Origin: Bacteroidales bacterium UBA1197
GTDB taxonomy: Bacteria; Bacteroidota; Bacteroidia; Bacteroidales; UBA932
Direction of reading: 5' to 3'
Assembly (NCBI GenBank): GCA_002309995.1
Contig: DBYB01000059.1
Span: 33,608-91,469 of the forward strand
DNA length: 57,862 nucleotides
Shown here in pieces: positions 8,058-16,722 of this stretch. The notes beneath the pieces were generated by a model. It ran no database searches, was not told the origin of the DNA, and worked only from the letters and a program-made list of their open reading frames with translations. A program made the translations under genes and the position numbers. Each line of letters opens with the position of its first letter. Within the stretch, counting starts at the first letter, position 1.

Positions 8058-8534
8058 TTATTTCCAATTCTTGTAAGGATTGTTGCGCAATGCGGAATTG
8101 TAGTACCTGGGGTCGCCGGTTACTTCTTCTCCGAGCCAGTCCGGCTTGTCGAAGGGCTCGTCTTCGGCGCCGAGCTCTATTTCGGCCACGGTAAGGCCTT
8201 CGTTCTCGCCGTAGAATTCATCTACCTCCCAGGTATGTATGCCGTCGGTGTTGCGCACCAGCCGGCGGCACTTGTCGATAACGCCAGGGGTTGCCAGGCG
8301 CAACAGTTCGCGGGCCTCGTCTGCCGGAATCTCTTTTTCCCATTCGTAGCGGGACATACCGGCGGCGTTGCTCTTGCCTTTTATGGTGATAAAGCCCTGG
8401 TCGTCACGGATGCGGACGCGTACCGAGCATAGCGGAGTATGCGCCAGATATGCCTGGGTGATGTGCATCGCCTTGTAAGCTTCCGGTTTGTAGTCTCCTG
8501 CAACCAGGAATTTTCTTTCCGTTTCTAGAGCCAT
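8058..8534 (-). CDS. CYTH domain protein (inorganic triphosphatase-like)
   Basis: 158 aa covering one complete CYTH (triphosphate tunnel metalloenzyme) domain. The N-terminal ExExK motif reads ETERK at residues 4-8. Alternating charged strands follow, as expected for the tunnel: VRVRI, FITIKGKS, RYEWEKEIP, WEVDEF, and VAEIELG near the C terminus. Short bacterial members usually hydrolyse inorganic tripolyphosphate; class-IV adenylate cyclase and thiamine triphosphatase are alternative activities of the fold. First gene of a leftward unit with mgtC. Confidence 0.85.
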   Translation of the reverse strand: MALETERKFLVAGDYKPEAYKAMHITQAYLAHTPLCSVRVRIRDDQGFITIKGKSNAAGMSRYEWEKEIPADEARELLRLATPGVIDKCRRLVRNTDGIHTWEVDEFYGENEGLTVAEIELGAEDEPFDKPDWLGEEVTGDPRYYNSALRNNPYKNWK

Positions 8535-8555
8535 GGCTGTTTATTATACAAAGAG

Positions 8556-8563
8556 CAAAGATA
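8556..8563 (-). promoter_or_regulatory. -7 promoter box for CYTH-mgtC
   Basis: The minus strand reads TATCTTTG, a TAnnTTTG match, 21 nt upstream of the ATG at 8534. It lies back to back with the mscS box, only 14 bp away. Confidence 0.55.
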
Positions 8564-8577
8564 TAAATTTTATTCCG

Positions 8578-8585
8578 TATATTTG
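8578..8585 (+). promoter_or_regulatory. -7 promoter box for mscS
   Basis: TATATTTG, a perfect match, ends 5 nt before the ATG at 8591. The transcript would be leaderless or nearly so. Confidence 0.6.
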
Positions 8586-8590
8586 CACAT

Positions 8591-9520
8591 ATGATGATAT
8601 TGCAGACAGTCCCGTACACTCCCTCTCCGGAGGAGATAACCAGCAAGGTTGATTCCGCAAAGGTCGCCGCTGCCGGTTTTGCCCAGGCACTTGCCACAAA
8701 CCCTTCCGAAGCCCTTCGCCAGCTGGGTATCGATATGCTCCATTTCGGCCTCAAAGTGCTGGTGGCTATACTTATTTATATTGTAGGCGCCTGGCTCATC
8801 AGGGTCGTGAAAAAGAGTATGGTGAAGTCTTTCGAGAAGCGGAATACAGACAAGACCGTTGCCTCGTTCGTCACCAGCTTTACCACGGTTGCCCTGACGC
8901 TAGTGCTCATAATCCTGACTATCAGTACGCTCGGTGTCAATACTACCTCGCTAGCGGCCCTGCTGGCCGGCGGTGGAGTGGCTATCGGTATGGCCCTGAG
9001 CGGCACCTTGCAGAATTTCTCCGGCGGCCTTCTTCTGCTGGCCTTCAAGCCCTTCAAGGTGGGCGACTTCATTGAGGCCCAGGGCTACGCAGGAACTGTT
9101 GAGGCAATGTCGATAGTCAGCACACGCCTCAGCCTTCCCGACAACCGCACCGTTTTTATCCCTCACGGCATCCTTGCCAACGGCAACATAAACAACTATT
9201 CCCGCAAACCGGTGAGGCGCCTGGAGTGGTGCGTGAGCCTCGCTTACGGCACCGACTGCGATGCCTGCAAGGCCAAACTGGAGGAAATCGCAGACGCCGA
9301 GCCCCGTATCCTGAATTCCAATACGCCCGGCGCAGACAACCGGTTCGCCACCGTAAAGCAGTTGTCAGACAGTTCGGTGGATTTCATCCTTCGCGGATGG
9401 GTGGCCAAAGACGATTACTGGCCCGTGTATTTTGCGGTAAACGAGGCTATCTACAAGCAGCTCCCCGAGGCTGGATTCAGCTTCCCGTTCCCTCAGCTCG
9501 ACGTTCACGTCAAGGCCTGA
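8591..9520 (+). CDS. mscS: Small-conductance mechanosensitive channel MscS
   Basis: 309 aa, close to E. coli MscS (286 aa). There are three transmembrane segments, the third being the pore helix with the Gly/Ala-rich GGGVAIGMALSG followed by LLLLAFKPFKVGDFI. After that come the beta domain (GTVEAMSIVSTRL, PDNRTVFIPHG) and the alpha/beta C-terminal domain. It opens under membrane tension to release solutes during hypo-osmotic shock. The first ATG (8591) is immediately followed by a second at 8594; either may be used. Its end overlaps the convergent gene's end by 11 bp, with no terminator in between. Confidence 0.93.
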   Translation: MMILQTVPYTPSPEEITSKVDSAKVAAAGFAQALATNPSEALRQLGIDMLHFGLKVLVAILIYIVGAWLIRVVKKSMVKSFEKRNTDKTVASFVTSFTTVALTLVLIILTISTLGVNTTSLAALLAGGGVAIGMALSGTLQNFSGGLLLLAFKPFKVGDFIEAQGYAGTVEAMSIVSTRLSLPDNRTVFIPHGILANGNINNYSRKPVRRLEWCVSLAYGTDCDACKAKLEEIADAEPRILNSNTPGADNRFATVKQLSDSSVDFILRGWVAKDDYWPVYFAVNEAIYKQLPEAGFSFPFPQLDVHVKA

Positions 9521-10778
9521 TATCTGCGTCGAAACCAATACTCTGGCCCTCGACCAACCGGTCGCAGGCGATGCTGAGCACCGGCGAGCCGGAGACATCC
9601 CTGTCGGCAATCTTCACCACAGCCTTTTCTCCCGGCATAAGCGCGCGGAGGTTGTAATCCCCGCGCTTGCCGTCCACGCATACGAACGCGTCGTGATAAA
9701 TTGGCGCCACGCCGGTATTCTCTATTTCCACCCTCGAGCCAACGCCTTCGCATACTCCGAATGCGTTGATTCTGAAATGGTAGCCCATCGAGCGTGAGGC
9801 CTCAAGAACGCGCTCGCGCTTTTGGTAGCCAGGCTGGTCGTTGCCAATGATGAAGCTCATATGGAAGCGCGCGACCTCGTCTTCGAAGCGCCTGCCGTGT
9901 ATGCCGGCCGGGTCGAGACAGTGTTTCTGGTCGTAGTCGGTATAATAGCTGAATTCCCCTCCGAAAGGCGCACGCTTGTAGCGCTGCGTTCCGAAGAAAC
10001 TCCAGCTCTCGCGGTTGTAGCCGTCGTGGTCTTCGCACATAAAGGAATCGTCGAAGTTGCCGAACCTGCCGTCCAGCAGGGCGGGGTAGTCGCTGAACGG
10101 GCCGTAGTGGTCGTCGGCAGCGTCGATGGAAATCATCCAGGGAGTTTGCACGAACCACTTATCCATCCCCTCGAAGAACTCCTTCTGGAAGGCCTTGGAC
10201 GGGAAGGTCTTGCCGGCCACGAAGGGTCCGTCGTAGATGTGGTACTCGGCCCAGAGGCCGAATCCGGTCTGCAGGTATGCCAGACGAGGGTCTTTGTCGT
10301 AACGCTCGGCAAAGCGGCGATGGAACTCCTTATGGAAGCGCTGAAGTTCGGAGCAACGCCAGTCGGGGAACTCGGTCTTGCGCCCTTCGCTCCTGCCGTT
10401 GGTGGCCTCGTAGTCGGGCAGCGCCTTGATGTAGTCGGGCACTGCGCAGCTGTAGCCGGGGTAGGTGTAGCGGAAGCGCAGCACCGCCTGGTGCCCGCGG
10501 GATGCTATCTTGTCGAGCAACTTGTCCACAACAGTCCAGTCGTAAGTGTCCTTGGCCTTGCAGACGTCGTTGTAGAGCATATACGAGAACTCCAGCTGTA
10601 TACCGTAGCCGGCCGCCTTGCTGTTGTCGGACCAGAGAACTATGCCGGTGAATGGCTGCACGCCGGCAGCTTCGGAAGATAGTGCTACCGGTTGGTATTC
10701 GGTGGTATCGTCCTCAGGGACGACCGGCCCGCAGGCTGCCAGAGTCAGGGCGAGCAGAAGTGGGGCAAAGCGGCTCAC
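9510..10778 (-). CDS. TIM-barrel lipoprotein, DUF4832-like
   Basis: 422-aa lipoprotein, lipobox LAACG near residue 16. The body looks like a glycosidase-type (beta/alpha)8 barrel: GIVLWSDNSKAAGY, WTVVDKLLDKIASRGHQAVLRFRY, and YLQTGFGLWAEYHIYD (an acidic residue at a strand end, as in clan GH-A). The C terminus (MGYHFRINAF, EIENTGVAPIYHDAFVCVDG) resembles the beta-sandwich of DUF4832 proteins. It is therefore a distant relative of the two lipoproteins at 15052-18113. Last gene of the leftward set; its ATG overlaps the preceding stop by 4 bp. Probable surface glycan-active or glycan-binding protein; activity unproven. Confidence 0.6.
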   Translation of the reverse strand: MSRFAPLLLALTLAACGPVVPEDDTTEYQPVALSSEAAGVQPFTGIVLWSDNSKAAGYGIQLEFSYMLYNDVCKAKDTYDWTVVDKLLDKIASRGHQAVLRFRYTYPGYSCAVPDYIKALPDYEATNGRSEGRKTEFPDWRCSELQRFHKEFHRRFAERYDKDPRLAYLQTGFGLWAEYHIYDGPFVAGKTFPSKAFQKEFFEGMDKWFVQTPWMISIDAADDHYGPFSDYPALLDGRFGNFDDSFMCEDHDGYNRESWSFFGTQRYKRAPFGGEFSYYTDYDQKHCLDPAGIHGRRFEDEVARFHMSFIIGNDQPGYQKRERVLEASRSMGYHFRINAFGVCEGVGSRVEIENTGVAPIYHDAFVCVDGKRGDYNLRALMPGEKAVVKIADRDVSGSPVLSIACDRLVEGQSIGFDADIRP

Positions 10779-12313
10779 GGGTTCAGTCCGCTGAATTCAA
10801 CCTTGAAGATGGTGCACACGTCATCGTCGTCAAGCCCAACCCATACGCAGTCGTGTGCGTGGTCCACGCATACGGATTCCGCGTTGTGGATATTGGGCAG
10901 GCGGTACTGCGCCATAAGGTGGGTGAGTTCCGTGTCGAAAACGAACAGCTTGGCTGCCTCGGAATCCGTGACCCAGAGCCAGTCGTTCACGGAATCGTAG
11001 CAAAGCCCGCCGACTTCCTTCACGTAGGAGCTCAGCTTGCGCAGGCTCACGGGACCCTTTACCAGGGTGCCGTCGGTCTTGTAAAGCCAGACGTTGGCGT
11101 CCACCTGCGTGCCCACGAAGAGCATATCGTCCTTGTAGTAGGTGATGCCTTCCATACCGCTGTTGCCGTAGTTTTTAGCTTCTTCAACGGTGATTGCGGT
11201 CTCCCACGAAGACGGTTTTGCGTAAGGGGGCTTCAGCCGGAACACCTTGGAGGGCTCGTTTGCAAGGTACAGGTCTCCGGTTCCGGGGTGCAGCGTAATG
11301 CCTTCGAGGTCGGCGCTCATTGTCCACCATTTGGTAACCGTGCCGTCGAAGCCTACCTGGCCGAACCAGCCGTTGTCGCCGACGGTCCACAGGGCCGACT
11401 TGTCTGCGGTGAGGCAGAGCCCGGAGAGTTCCGGTACCTCGGGCACGTCGATGCGGGTGACTTTGCCCATCACGGGCATAGCCGGCATCTCGGGCGCGGG
11501 GCCGCTGTAGTCCTGAAGCTTGGACGAGATGTCGCCGAGGGCGAGGATGGTGCCCCGGGATACCTTGACTCCGCTGCCTTCATACACCTTGGGATAAGAA
11601 TCGCCCTTGCGAAGGTATATGCGGAATCCGTCGATGAGGTTGACGCCGTTGGGGAAGTAAAGGATCGTGCCGTCGCTGGCGAGGTCTTTGCGGCGGAAGT
11701 AGCCGCTGTCGCCCTTCTTGTACACGTAGTCCTGGTAGTCGCTGTTGATCTCTACGCCCCAGGAGTCGTAACTAACTATCTGCCAGTTGCTTCCGGTGAG
11801 CACGCAACCGTCGTAACCGCCCGGGGCCGTAAAACTGACGGCACCGCAGATATGGTTGAACTTGAAAGTGTCGCCCTCCAGCCAGGCACTCATAAGCGGA
11901 GCGTCCGTGGCCGTGAAGACGAAGCGGTCGTCGGAAAACATATCGTCCCTGTCCACGAGACCTGCGGGCCAGGCGGCGTAGAAGTTGTCGGGGGCGTAAA
12001 CGGAAGAGGGAACCTTGTCCAGCTGTACCGTGGCCGTCTTGCCGTCCGCAGAGATGTCGGAGGCCTTGAGCGTTACCGTTATTGCGCCGGGTTCATATCC
12101 GCCCGTGACGAATATCTCGTCTCCTGCTTCCCAGGAGGTCTTGCCGTCAAGGCCGGCAGACACCTTGGTGGCGCTGTAGTCTGCGATAACGAATTTATAC
12201 ACGCCGGGCTGAGGCGTCTTGGGGGTATCGTCCGGATTCTCGTCCGGTTTGTCGGGGTTGCAGGCCGCCAGGGTGCAGGCAGCCGCAGCGAGCAGGATAA
12301 GGAATCTCTTCAT
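10775..12313 (-). CDS. Lipoprotein: Mfa-like N-domain plus SdiA-regulated-type beta-propeller
   Basis: 512 aa, lipobox LAACN followed by an acidic linker (PDKPDENPDDTP). Residues about 38-260 carry the Mfa/fimbrillin-like signature ATKV...SWEAGDEIFV and FPNGVNLIDGFRIYL, as in the lipoproteins at 4092 and 44709. Residues about 270-512 form a propeller-like domain with repeated strands (ELSGLCLTADKSALWTVGDNG, LEGITLHPGTGDLYLANEP, MEGITYYKDDMLFVGTQ), resembling SdiA-regulated/esterase-like phytase proteins. No catalytic site can be assigned. It starts 1 bp after the EamA gene's stop and overlaps the next gene by ATGA, so it is translationally coupled on both sides. No acidic peptide gene precedes this copy. 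Confidence 0.65.
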   Translation of the reverse strand: MKRFLILLAAAACTLAACNPDKPDENPDDTPKTPQPGVYKFVIADYSATKVSAGLDGKTSWEAGDEIFVTGGYEPGAITVTLKASDISADGKTATVQLDKVPSSVYAPDNFYAAWPAGLVDRDDMFSDDRFVFTATDAPLMSAWLEGDTFKFNHICGAVSFTAPGGYDGCVLTGSNWQIVSYDSWGVEINSDYQDYVYKKGDSGYFRRKDLASDGTILYFPNGVNLIDGFRIYLRKGDSYPKVYEGSGVKVSRGTILALGDISSKLQDYSGPAPEMPAMPVMGKVTRIDVPEVPELSGLCLTADKSALWTVGDNGWFGQVGFDGTVTKWWTMSADLEGITLHPGTGDLYLANEPSKVFRLKPPYAKPSSWETAITVEEAKNYGNSGMEGITYYKDDMLFVGTQVDANVWLYKTDGTLVKGPVSLRKLSSYVKEVGGLCYDSVNDWLWVTDSEAAKLFVFDTELTHLMAQYRLPNIHNAESVCVDHAHDCVWVGLDDDDVCTIFKVEFSGLNP

Positions 12314-12314
12314 A

Positions 12315-13181
12315 TTATTCTCTGCTAAGTATCAATACGCAACTGATTGCCGCCACGACGCCGATAATCTGGGGTATCGTAGGCAGGTGGGAGTAAAGGA
12401 TGAGCGAGATGATGCAGCTGATCACCGGTGCGCCGGCATCGCCCAGAGGGGCCACTATCATCGCCTTGCCGTAGCGGTTGGCATACACCAGGGTGAACGC
12501 ACCTATCGCGTTGAGTATCTGTATGCAGAAGGTGAGGTAGGGGCCGTTCCATCCGTGGTTGATCGGCTGGCTGAAGTCGGTCATCAGAAGCGCCACAGGG
12601 ATAAGCACGAGGCCGGAGATGGCCATATACACGAACACGCTCTCGGCGTCGGGCGCGTAATTGTTGGCCAGTTTCATCACCAGGGCCTGGATGCCCCAGG
12701 ACACGAATACTACGGCCGCGAATACTATCCAGAGCCAGCTGGTCACCGCCTCGTCGCTCTTGCCCGATAGCGAGAAACATATGAGCGCCACGAAGGCAAG
12801 GGCGATGCCCACGGCTCCGAATTTGCTCACGCGCTCCTTCAGGAAGATGGCGGAGAGGATTACGGTGATGATCGGGGCCACGGCAATCATCGGCACCACC
12901 AGGTACCCCGGGCCGTACTGGAGGGCCTTGAAGAGGGCCAGCTGCCCGCCTGCGCCCAGCAGGCCGACGCCCATACCAAGGAGTACGCTCTTGGGCCGCA
13001 CGTCCAGTTTGAACTTGATATTGGCCAGCGCCACCAACGCGCAGGGGACCATACTTATGGCCCATACCACGTAGGTGAGGGTGGATGGATAGTCAGGCTG
13101 GTCGGAGAACGCTCCCCAGATGCCCCAGGTAACCATCGTTATCAGGGCATACAGCAGCCAGTTGTGTTTCTTCTGAGTCAT
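12315..13181 (-). CDS. EamA/DMT superfamily transporter
   Basis: 288 aa with ten predicted transmembrane helices in two EamA halves. The first half begins LLYALITMVTWGIWGAFSD and includes AGGQLALFKALQYGPGYLVVPMIAVAPIITVILSAIFLKERV; the second repeats the pattern with GAFTLVYANRYGKAMIVAPL...LPTIPQIIGVVAAI. The family exports or imports small metabolites (amino acids, sugars, nucleotide sugars). It is the only inner-membrane protein among the lipoproteins of this operon, so it may move a product of the surface enzymes; substrate unknown. Confidence 0.85.
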   Translation of the reverse strand: MTQKKHNWLLYALITMVTWGIWGAFSDQPDYPSTLTYVVWAISMVPCALVALANIKFKLDVRPKSVLLGMGVGLLGAGGQLALFKALQYGPGYLVVPMIAVAPIITVILSAIFLKERVSKFGAVGIALAFVALICFSLSGKSDEAVTSWLWIVFAAVVFVSWGIQALVMKLANNYAPDAESVFVYMAISGLVLIPVALLMTDFSQPINHGWNGPYLTFCIQILNAIGAFTLVYANRYGKAMIVAPLGDAGAPVISCIISLILYSHLPTIPQIIGVVAAISCVLILSRE

Positions 13182-13187
13182 TGTGTC

Positions 13188-14318
13188 CTATTTGATGAAT
13201 GAACTTATCTTCCTGCTGAGTTCGCAGTTCTCGAGTATGCCACCGAATGCCTGGGAGCCGGGGCCCCAGACATAATAGGGAACCGCTAAACCGTTGTGTC
13301 CTTCGTTGCCGAACTCCACTCCTACGCGGCCCTCGGCTATGTCGCCGTCCTGAAGGGTAAGGGCTCCTGTAGCGTGGTCTGCCGCAACGATCACCAATGT
13401 GTGGCCGTCCTTCTCCGCCCACTGCAGCACGTCGCCGATGGTGCGGTCGAAGTCGAGAGTCTCTTCCATCGCCAGGTCGATGCGGTTGGCGTGCAGCCAG
13501 TCGTCGATGCAGGAGCCTTCAAGCATCGCCACGAAGCCCTTGTCGCCGGCCGCCTGCGACAGCAGATCCAGACAGCGGGCCGTCATATGGCGGAAGAGGT
13601 CGCCGCGCTCGGCGGCTACGGGGAGGTTGTCGTCCGACATCAGCCCGAGCACCGGCAGGGGAGCCTGCTGCAGTTCTTCGTCGGTGGTTGCGTAATTATA
13701 TCCTTTGGCCTTCATCTCCGCCACGATGTCGCGCCCGTCCTTCCTCTTGGGCCCGAAGTAGTCGCGCCCGCCGCCGGCGATGAAGTCAACGCCGCAGGTG
13801 GCGTAGTCGGCTATGATGGCGTCGGAGTTGTATCGGCACTCGTTGTGGCAGCAGAAGTCGCACGGGGTGGCGTCGGCAAGGTGGCAAACGGTTACGCAGC
13901 CGGTAAGCTTGCCAGCTTCTTGTGCCTTCACGAACATTGAGTACAGTGGCTCGCCGTTGGGAGCCATACCGATATGGTCGAGGTCGGTCTTGCTGCCCGT
14001 GGCGAGCGCGGTGCCGCCGGCAGCCGAGTCGGTAACCAGGTTGTTGGAGCAATAAGTGCGGGACAGGCCGATGACGGGGAAGTTGTCGATATTCAGCTTG
14101 CCGCGGTTGAGCACCCAGGCGCAGGAAATCTGTTCCAGCCCCATTCCGTCGCCAATCATAAATATGATGTTGCGCACCTCCGCATCTGCGGGCGGGGGAG
14201 TTACGCTTACGGTTTCGTACGGGTGCTCGCAGGTGTAGTACTGCAGGTCGCTTTCAGCTTCGCCCTGGCACGCGCATAACGCGCAAAGGGCCGCCATTGT
14301 AAGTATTCTTTTCGTCAT
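13188..14318 (-). CDS. phoA: Alkaline phosphatase (PhoA family) lipoprotein
   Basis: 376 aa, lipobox ALCAC with Cys17. Alkaline phosphatase family features: IIFMIGDGMG (metal-binding Asp), VTDSAAGGTALATG with the nucleophile Ser, LEGSCIDDWLHANR (family E-G--ID-..H), VIVAADHATGAL (Asp-His ligands), and FGNEGHNG (last metal His). Length is somewhat short compared with E. coli PhoA (about 450 aa). It hydrolyses phosphomonoesters outside the cytoplasmic membrane. Placement within a set of glycan-active lipoproteins, rather than a Pho operon, suggests removal of phosphate from phosphorylated sugars or general phosphate scavenging at the cell surface. Overlaps the upstream gene by ATGA. Confidence 0.9.
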   Translation of the reverse strand: MTKRILTMAALCALCACQGEAESDLQYYTCEHPYETVSVTPPPADAEVRNIIFMIGDGMGLEQISCAWVLNRGKLNIDNFPVIGLSRTYCSNNLVTDSAAGGTALATGSKTDLDHIGMAPNGEPLYSMFVKAQEAGKLTGCVTVCHLADATPCDFCCHNECRYNSDAIIADYATCGVDFIAGGGRDYFGPKRKDGRDIVAEMKAKGYNYATTDEELQQAPLPVLGLMSDDNLPVAAERGDLFRHMTARCLDLLSQAAGDKGFVAMLEGSCIDDWLHANRIDLAMEETLDFDRTIGDVLQWAEKDGHTLVIVAADHATGALTLQDGDIAEGRVGVEFGNEGHNGLAVPYYVWGPGSQAFGGILENCELSRKISSFIK

Positions 14319-15055
14319 ATTGCTTGCGCTTTTGCGTAGTGCGGGGCTTCGAACTCCGCACAGTAGGGTGTTGCAACGGTGCCGTCCGCTGCGGTGAGGA
14401 ACCAGAAAGGGGCAGCATCAAGTTCGAAAATCTCCTCCAGCCCCTCAGGTTTGAGGTATTCCCAACCCGGAACATCCGGAATTGGACTGTAACCGAAGCA
14501 CAGGGCTATGTGCTCCGCCTCGGGATGCTCGCCGGCGAGGGCCGTGAGCGCCTCCCGGCAGCTGCGGCAGTCGAGGTTGAGCACGAGGTAGAGCGCCGGG
14601 CCTTCTGCCTGAACGCCCTGGGGCAGGGTGCAGGCCTGCCCGGGCAGGTTGTAGTTATCCAGCACTGCGAGCCTGGAGAGCCTGGCTAGTTCTTCCTTTG
14701 ACAGTATGCCGTCCTGCGTCAAATGCTTGACCGAAATCCCGAAGAGCCGGGGGCTGCGGCAAGGCGACAGGCAGCTATGGAAAGCGGCCTCCAGCCATTC
14801 GGCATAGACATAGTAAGATACTTCGTCTTCCTTTATACGCTCCAGGAATCCTTCCAAGGCTTCATCCGCCTCGTCTTTCGGGGCCGCGACCAGCAACTCC
14901 GCATAGCGCGCGAAGCGGTCTTCTGCGGCCTGATATCCCGATTCTGTAACGACTATGTCTTCTCCATCCCAATAATTGAGCACGCTGTTTCCGGCCCTGC
15001 AGCCCGTGAGCAGCAGAGCAAGTGCGGCAAACAGGTATGGAGCGAGGCGCCTCAC
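14315..15055 (-). CDS. DUF5106-like lipoprotein with thioredoxin-like fold
   Basis: 246 aa, lipobox LLTGC (Cys19). Residues about 25-130 resemble the helical DUF5106 module found at the N terminus of Bacteroidota thioredoxin-like proteins. Residues about 155-246 show a reduced thioredoxin-like strand and CxxC (LVLNLDCRSCREALTAL), then a Pro-preceded strand (DAAPFWFLTAADG) like the cis-Pro loop of thioredoxins. A redox role toward disulfides of neighbouring cysteine-containing lipoproteins is possible. The assignment rests on pattern only. Coupled by 4-bp overlaps on both sides. Confidence 0.5.
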   Translation of the reverse strand: MRRLAPYLFAALALLLTGCRAGNSVLNYWDGEDIVVTESGYQAAEDRFARYAELLVAAPKDEADEALEGFLERIKEDEVSYYVYAEWLEAAFHSCLSPCRSPRLFGISVKHLTQDGILSKEELARLSRLAVLDNYNLPGQACTLPQGVQAEGPALYLVLNLDCRSCREALTALAGEHPEAEHIALCFGYSPIPDVPGWEYLKPEGLEEIFELDAAPFWFLTAADGTVATPYCAEFEAPHYAKAQAI

Positions 15056-16722
15056 TTTATCTCAAACAACTTGTTGTATCCGGTAGAGGAGTCGAACACG
15101 CCTTCATTTGCCAGGGCTATGCTGTATTCGGGACGGTCGGGCAGCAGGGGGTCCTGAAGCGCCAGGTACAGTGTGCCCTTTGCGCTGCCGGGGGTGAAGG
15201 TGGCCTTCACTACGTGCCACCCGGGATGCCAGGTGCGGGGATCGGAACCAAGGTCAGTCTGCTGCCTGGTGCCGTCGGAGCTGATCCAGATGAGTTTGGC
15301 GTTACGCGGGTTCATTGGCGCCGCGAAGCCGGTGTTGTAGAAGCGGAGGGCAACCTCGCAGGGTTTGCCGGCGGCAAAAACGCTGCTGTAGAAGAGATCC
15401 TGCATCACCAGTCGGTAACCCAGGCGGGCCACTATCTGGTTGTAGCAGTCGTTCTTCTTCCAGCGCTTGAGCACGTCGCCGTGGTAATCCTCGTTGAGGT
15501 GCGTCCAATGGTAGTCCTTCATATCCTTGAGCGACGCTTCGCAGAGGCAGTAGTCGGAAAGACCGCAGGTCTCGCCGCCCATAATGGTGTAGCGGGTGTC
15601 GCCCTTCCAGAAGGTGCGGTCGCCCTTCTCGTTGTCGAAGGTGCCGTAATCGTCTGCCGAAGCACCGAAGCAGTCGTTGTGTGCCGCCAGGCGGGAGAGC
15701 TTGCTGCCGTCGTGGCCGGTAATCGCCGTGAGGGTGTCTTTGGCGGAGAGTCCGTACATTCGCATCTTGAACTGGGGTGTACGGAGCTGTATCTGGCGCG
15801 AGGCGGGCAGGGCGCCCAGAAGTGCCTCGGTGAGCTGTTTGCGCGGCTGGTAGTCGGCGTCGGTCCTGGGCTGGAACTTGAAATGGCTGGTGTAGTACCA
15901 CTCGCCCCAGGAGCCCACGAAGCCGGCCTGCATCACGAAGATTACGTCTTCGTTCTTCTGCAGCAGGGGCTTGAGCTGCTCCACGTGGCGCAGGACCACG
16001 GAGACCTCAGGATCCATCTCGTCGCTGTCGTTATGATAGTCGCGGTAGGCGAAGCGGGGGATGCACTTGCACCCGGCCGCCTTTACGGCATCGAAACAGG
16101 CCTGGATCTTGTCGAGGTAAGCCTGTGAGATGTCGCCCTTCATAAATTCCGTAAGATAGAAGCCAAGGTACCACAGTGTGTGCCCGGAGAGGCGCTGGGC
16201 CTTGATTTCAGATACGCTTACAGGGTCGGAGCCGGAATGAATGTCGCGGGAACGGTACATTCCGCGTTCCGGGTTTATAACCAGGCCCGAGGCCTCGGTG
16301 AAGGTGATTTTCACCCCTTCCAGGTCGGCGTGAGAGTCGTCGGGCGTGGTGCTTCCTGTGTCCGTGGACTCGGCGAGCACGGTGAATACCACCTCAGCTT
16401 TAGCCTCGGGGTATTCCTCCTCAGCCTCCTGTGTAAAGGTGATGGTCACTTCGGTATCCTTGGCAGGGCCCTTGGTCTCCACCCTGTACTGGCGCCGGCC
16501 GGAAAGGCTCACGCTGGCTACGGAAGGGTCGCTGGACTTGTAGTCTATATACCCGTCGGATTTGGACGATACGTTGAGGTAAAAGGTTGAGTATGCCTTC
16601 ACCGGGCCGTCGGGGACTCCCGATACAGTCAGGTCAGCCGAAATTGGATTGTCCGGCGTTACTATGAGGTCGCAGGAGAGCGGCAGCGCCGCCAGGGCTA
16701 AGAACAGTATCAAGCGTCTCAT
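15052..16722 (-). CDS. DUF4874/DUF4832 lipoprotein with N-terminal Ig-like domain
   Basis: 556 aa, lipobox LPLSC (Cys17). Residues about 25-120 form a Big/Ig-like beta domain (VSSKSDGYIDYKSSDPSVASVSLSG). Residues about 145-320 match DUF4874 (INPERGMY...GHTLWYLGFYL; a barrel with FVMQAGFVGSWGEWYYT), and about 320-556 DUF4832 (YTIMGGETCG, RLGYRLVM, LRFYNTGFAAPMNPR). The GEWY motif at a strand end is the likely acidic site if it is a hydrolase. The protein at 16722-18113 is a paralogue lacking the Ig-like domain. Probably a cell-surface glycoside hydrolase-like protein; substrate not known. Start and stop overlap neighbours. Confidence 0.75.
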   Translation of the reverse strand: MRRLILFLALAALPLSCDLIVTPDNPISADLTVSGVPDGPVKAYSTFYLNVSSKSDGYIDYKSSDPSVASVSLSGRRQYRVETKGPAKDTEVTITFTQEAEEEYPEAKAEVVFTVLAESTDTGSTTPDDSHADLEGVKITFTEASGLVINPERGMYRSRDIHSGSDPVSVSEIKAQRLSGHTLWYLGFYLTEFMKGDISQAYLDKIQACFDAVKAAGCKCIPRFAYRDYHNDSDEMDPEVSVVLRHVEQLKPLLQKNEDVIFVMQAGFVGSWGEWYYTSHFKFQPRTDADYQPRKQLTEALLGALPASRQIQLRTPQFKMRMYGLSAKDTLTAITGHDGSKLSRLAAHNDCFGASADDYGTFDNEKGDRTFWKGDTRYTIMGGETCGLSDYCLCEASLKDMKDYHWTHLNEDYHGDVLKRWKKNDCYNQIVARLGYRLVMQDLFYSSVFAAGKPCEVALRFYNTGFAAPMNPRNAKLIWISSDGTRQQTDLGSDPRTWHPGWHVVKATFTPGSAKGTLYLALQDPLLPDRPEYSIALANEGVFDSSTGYNKLFEIK

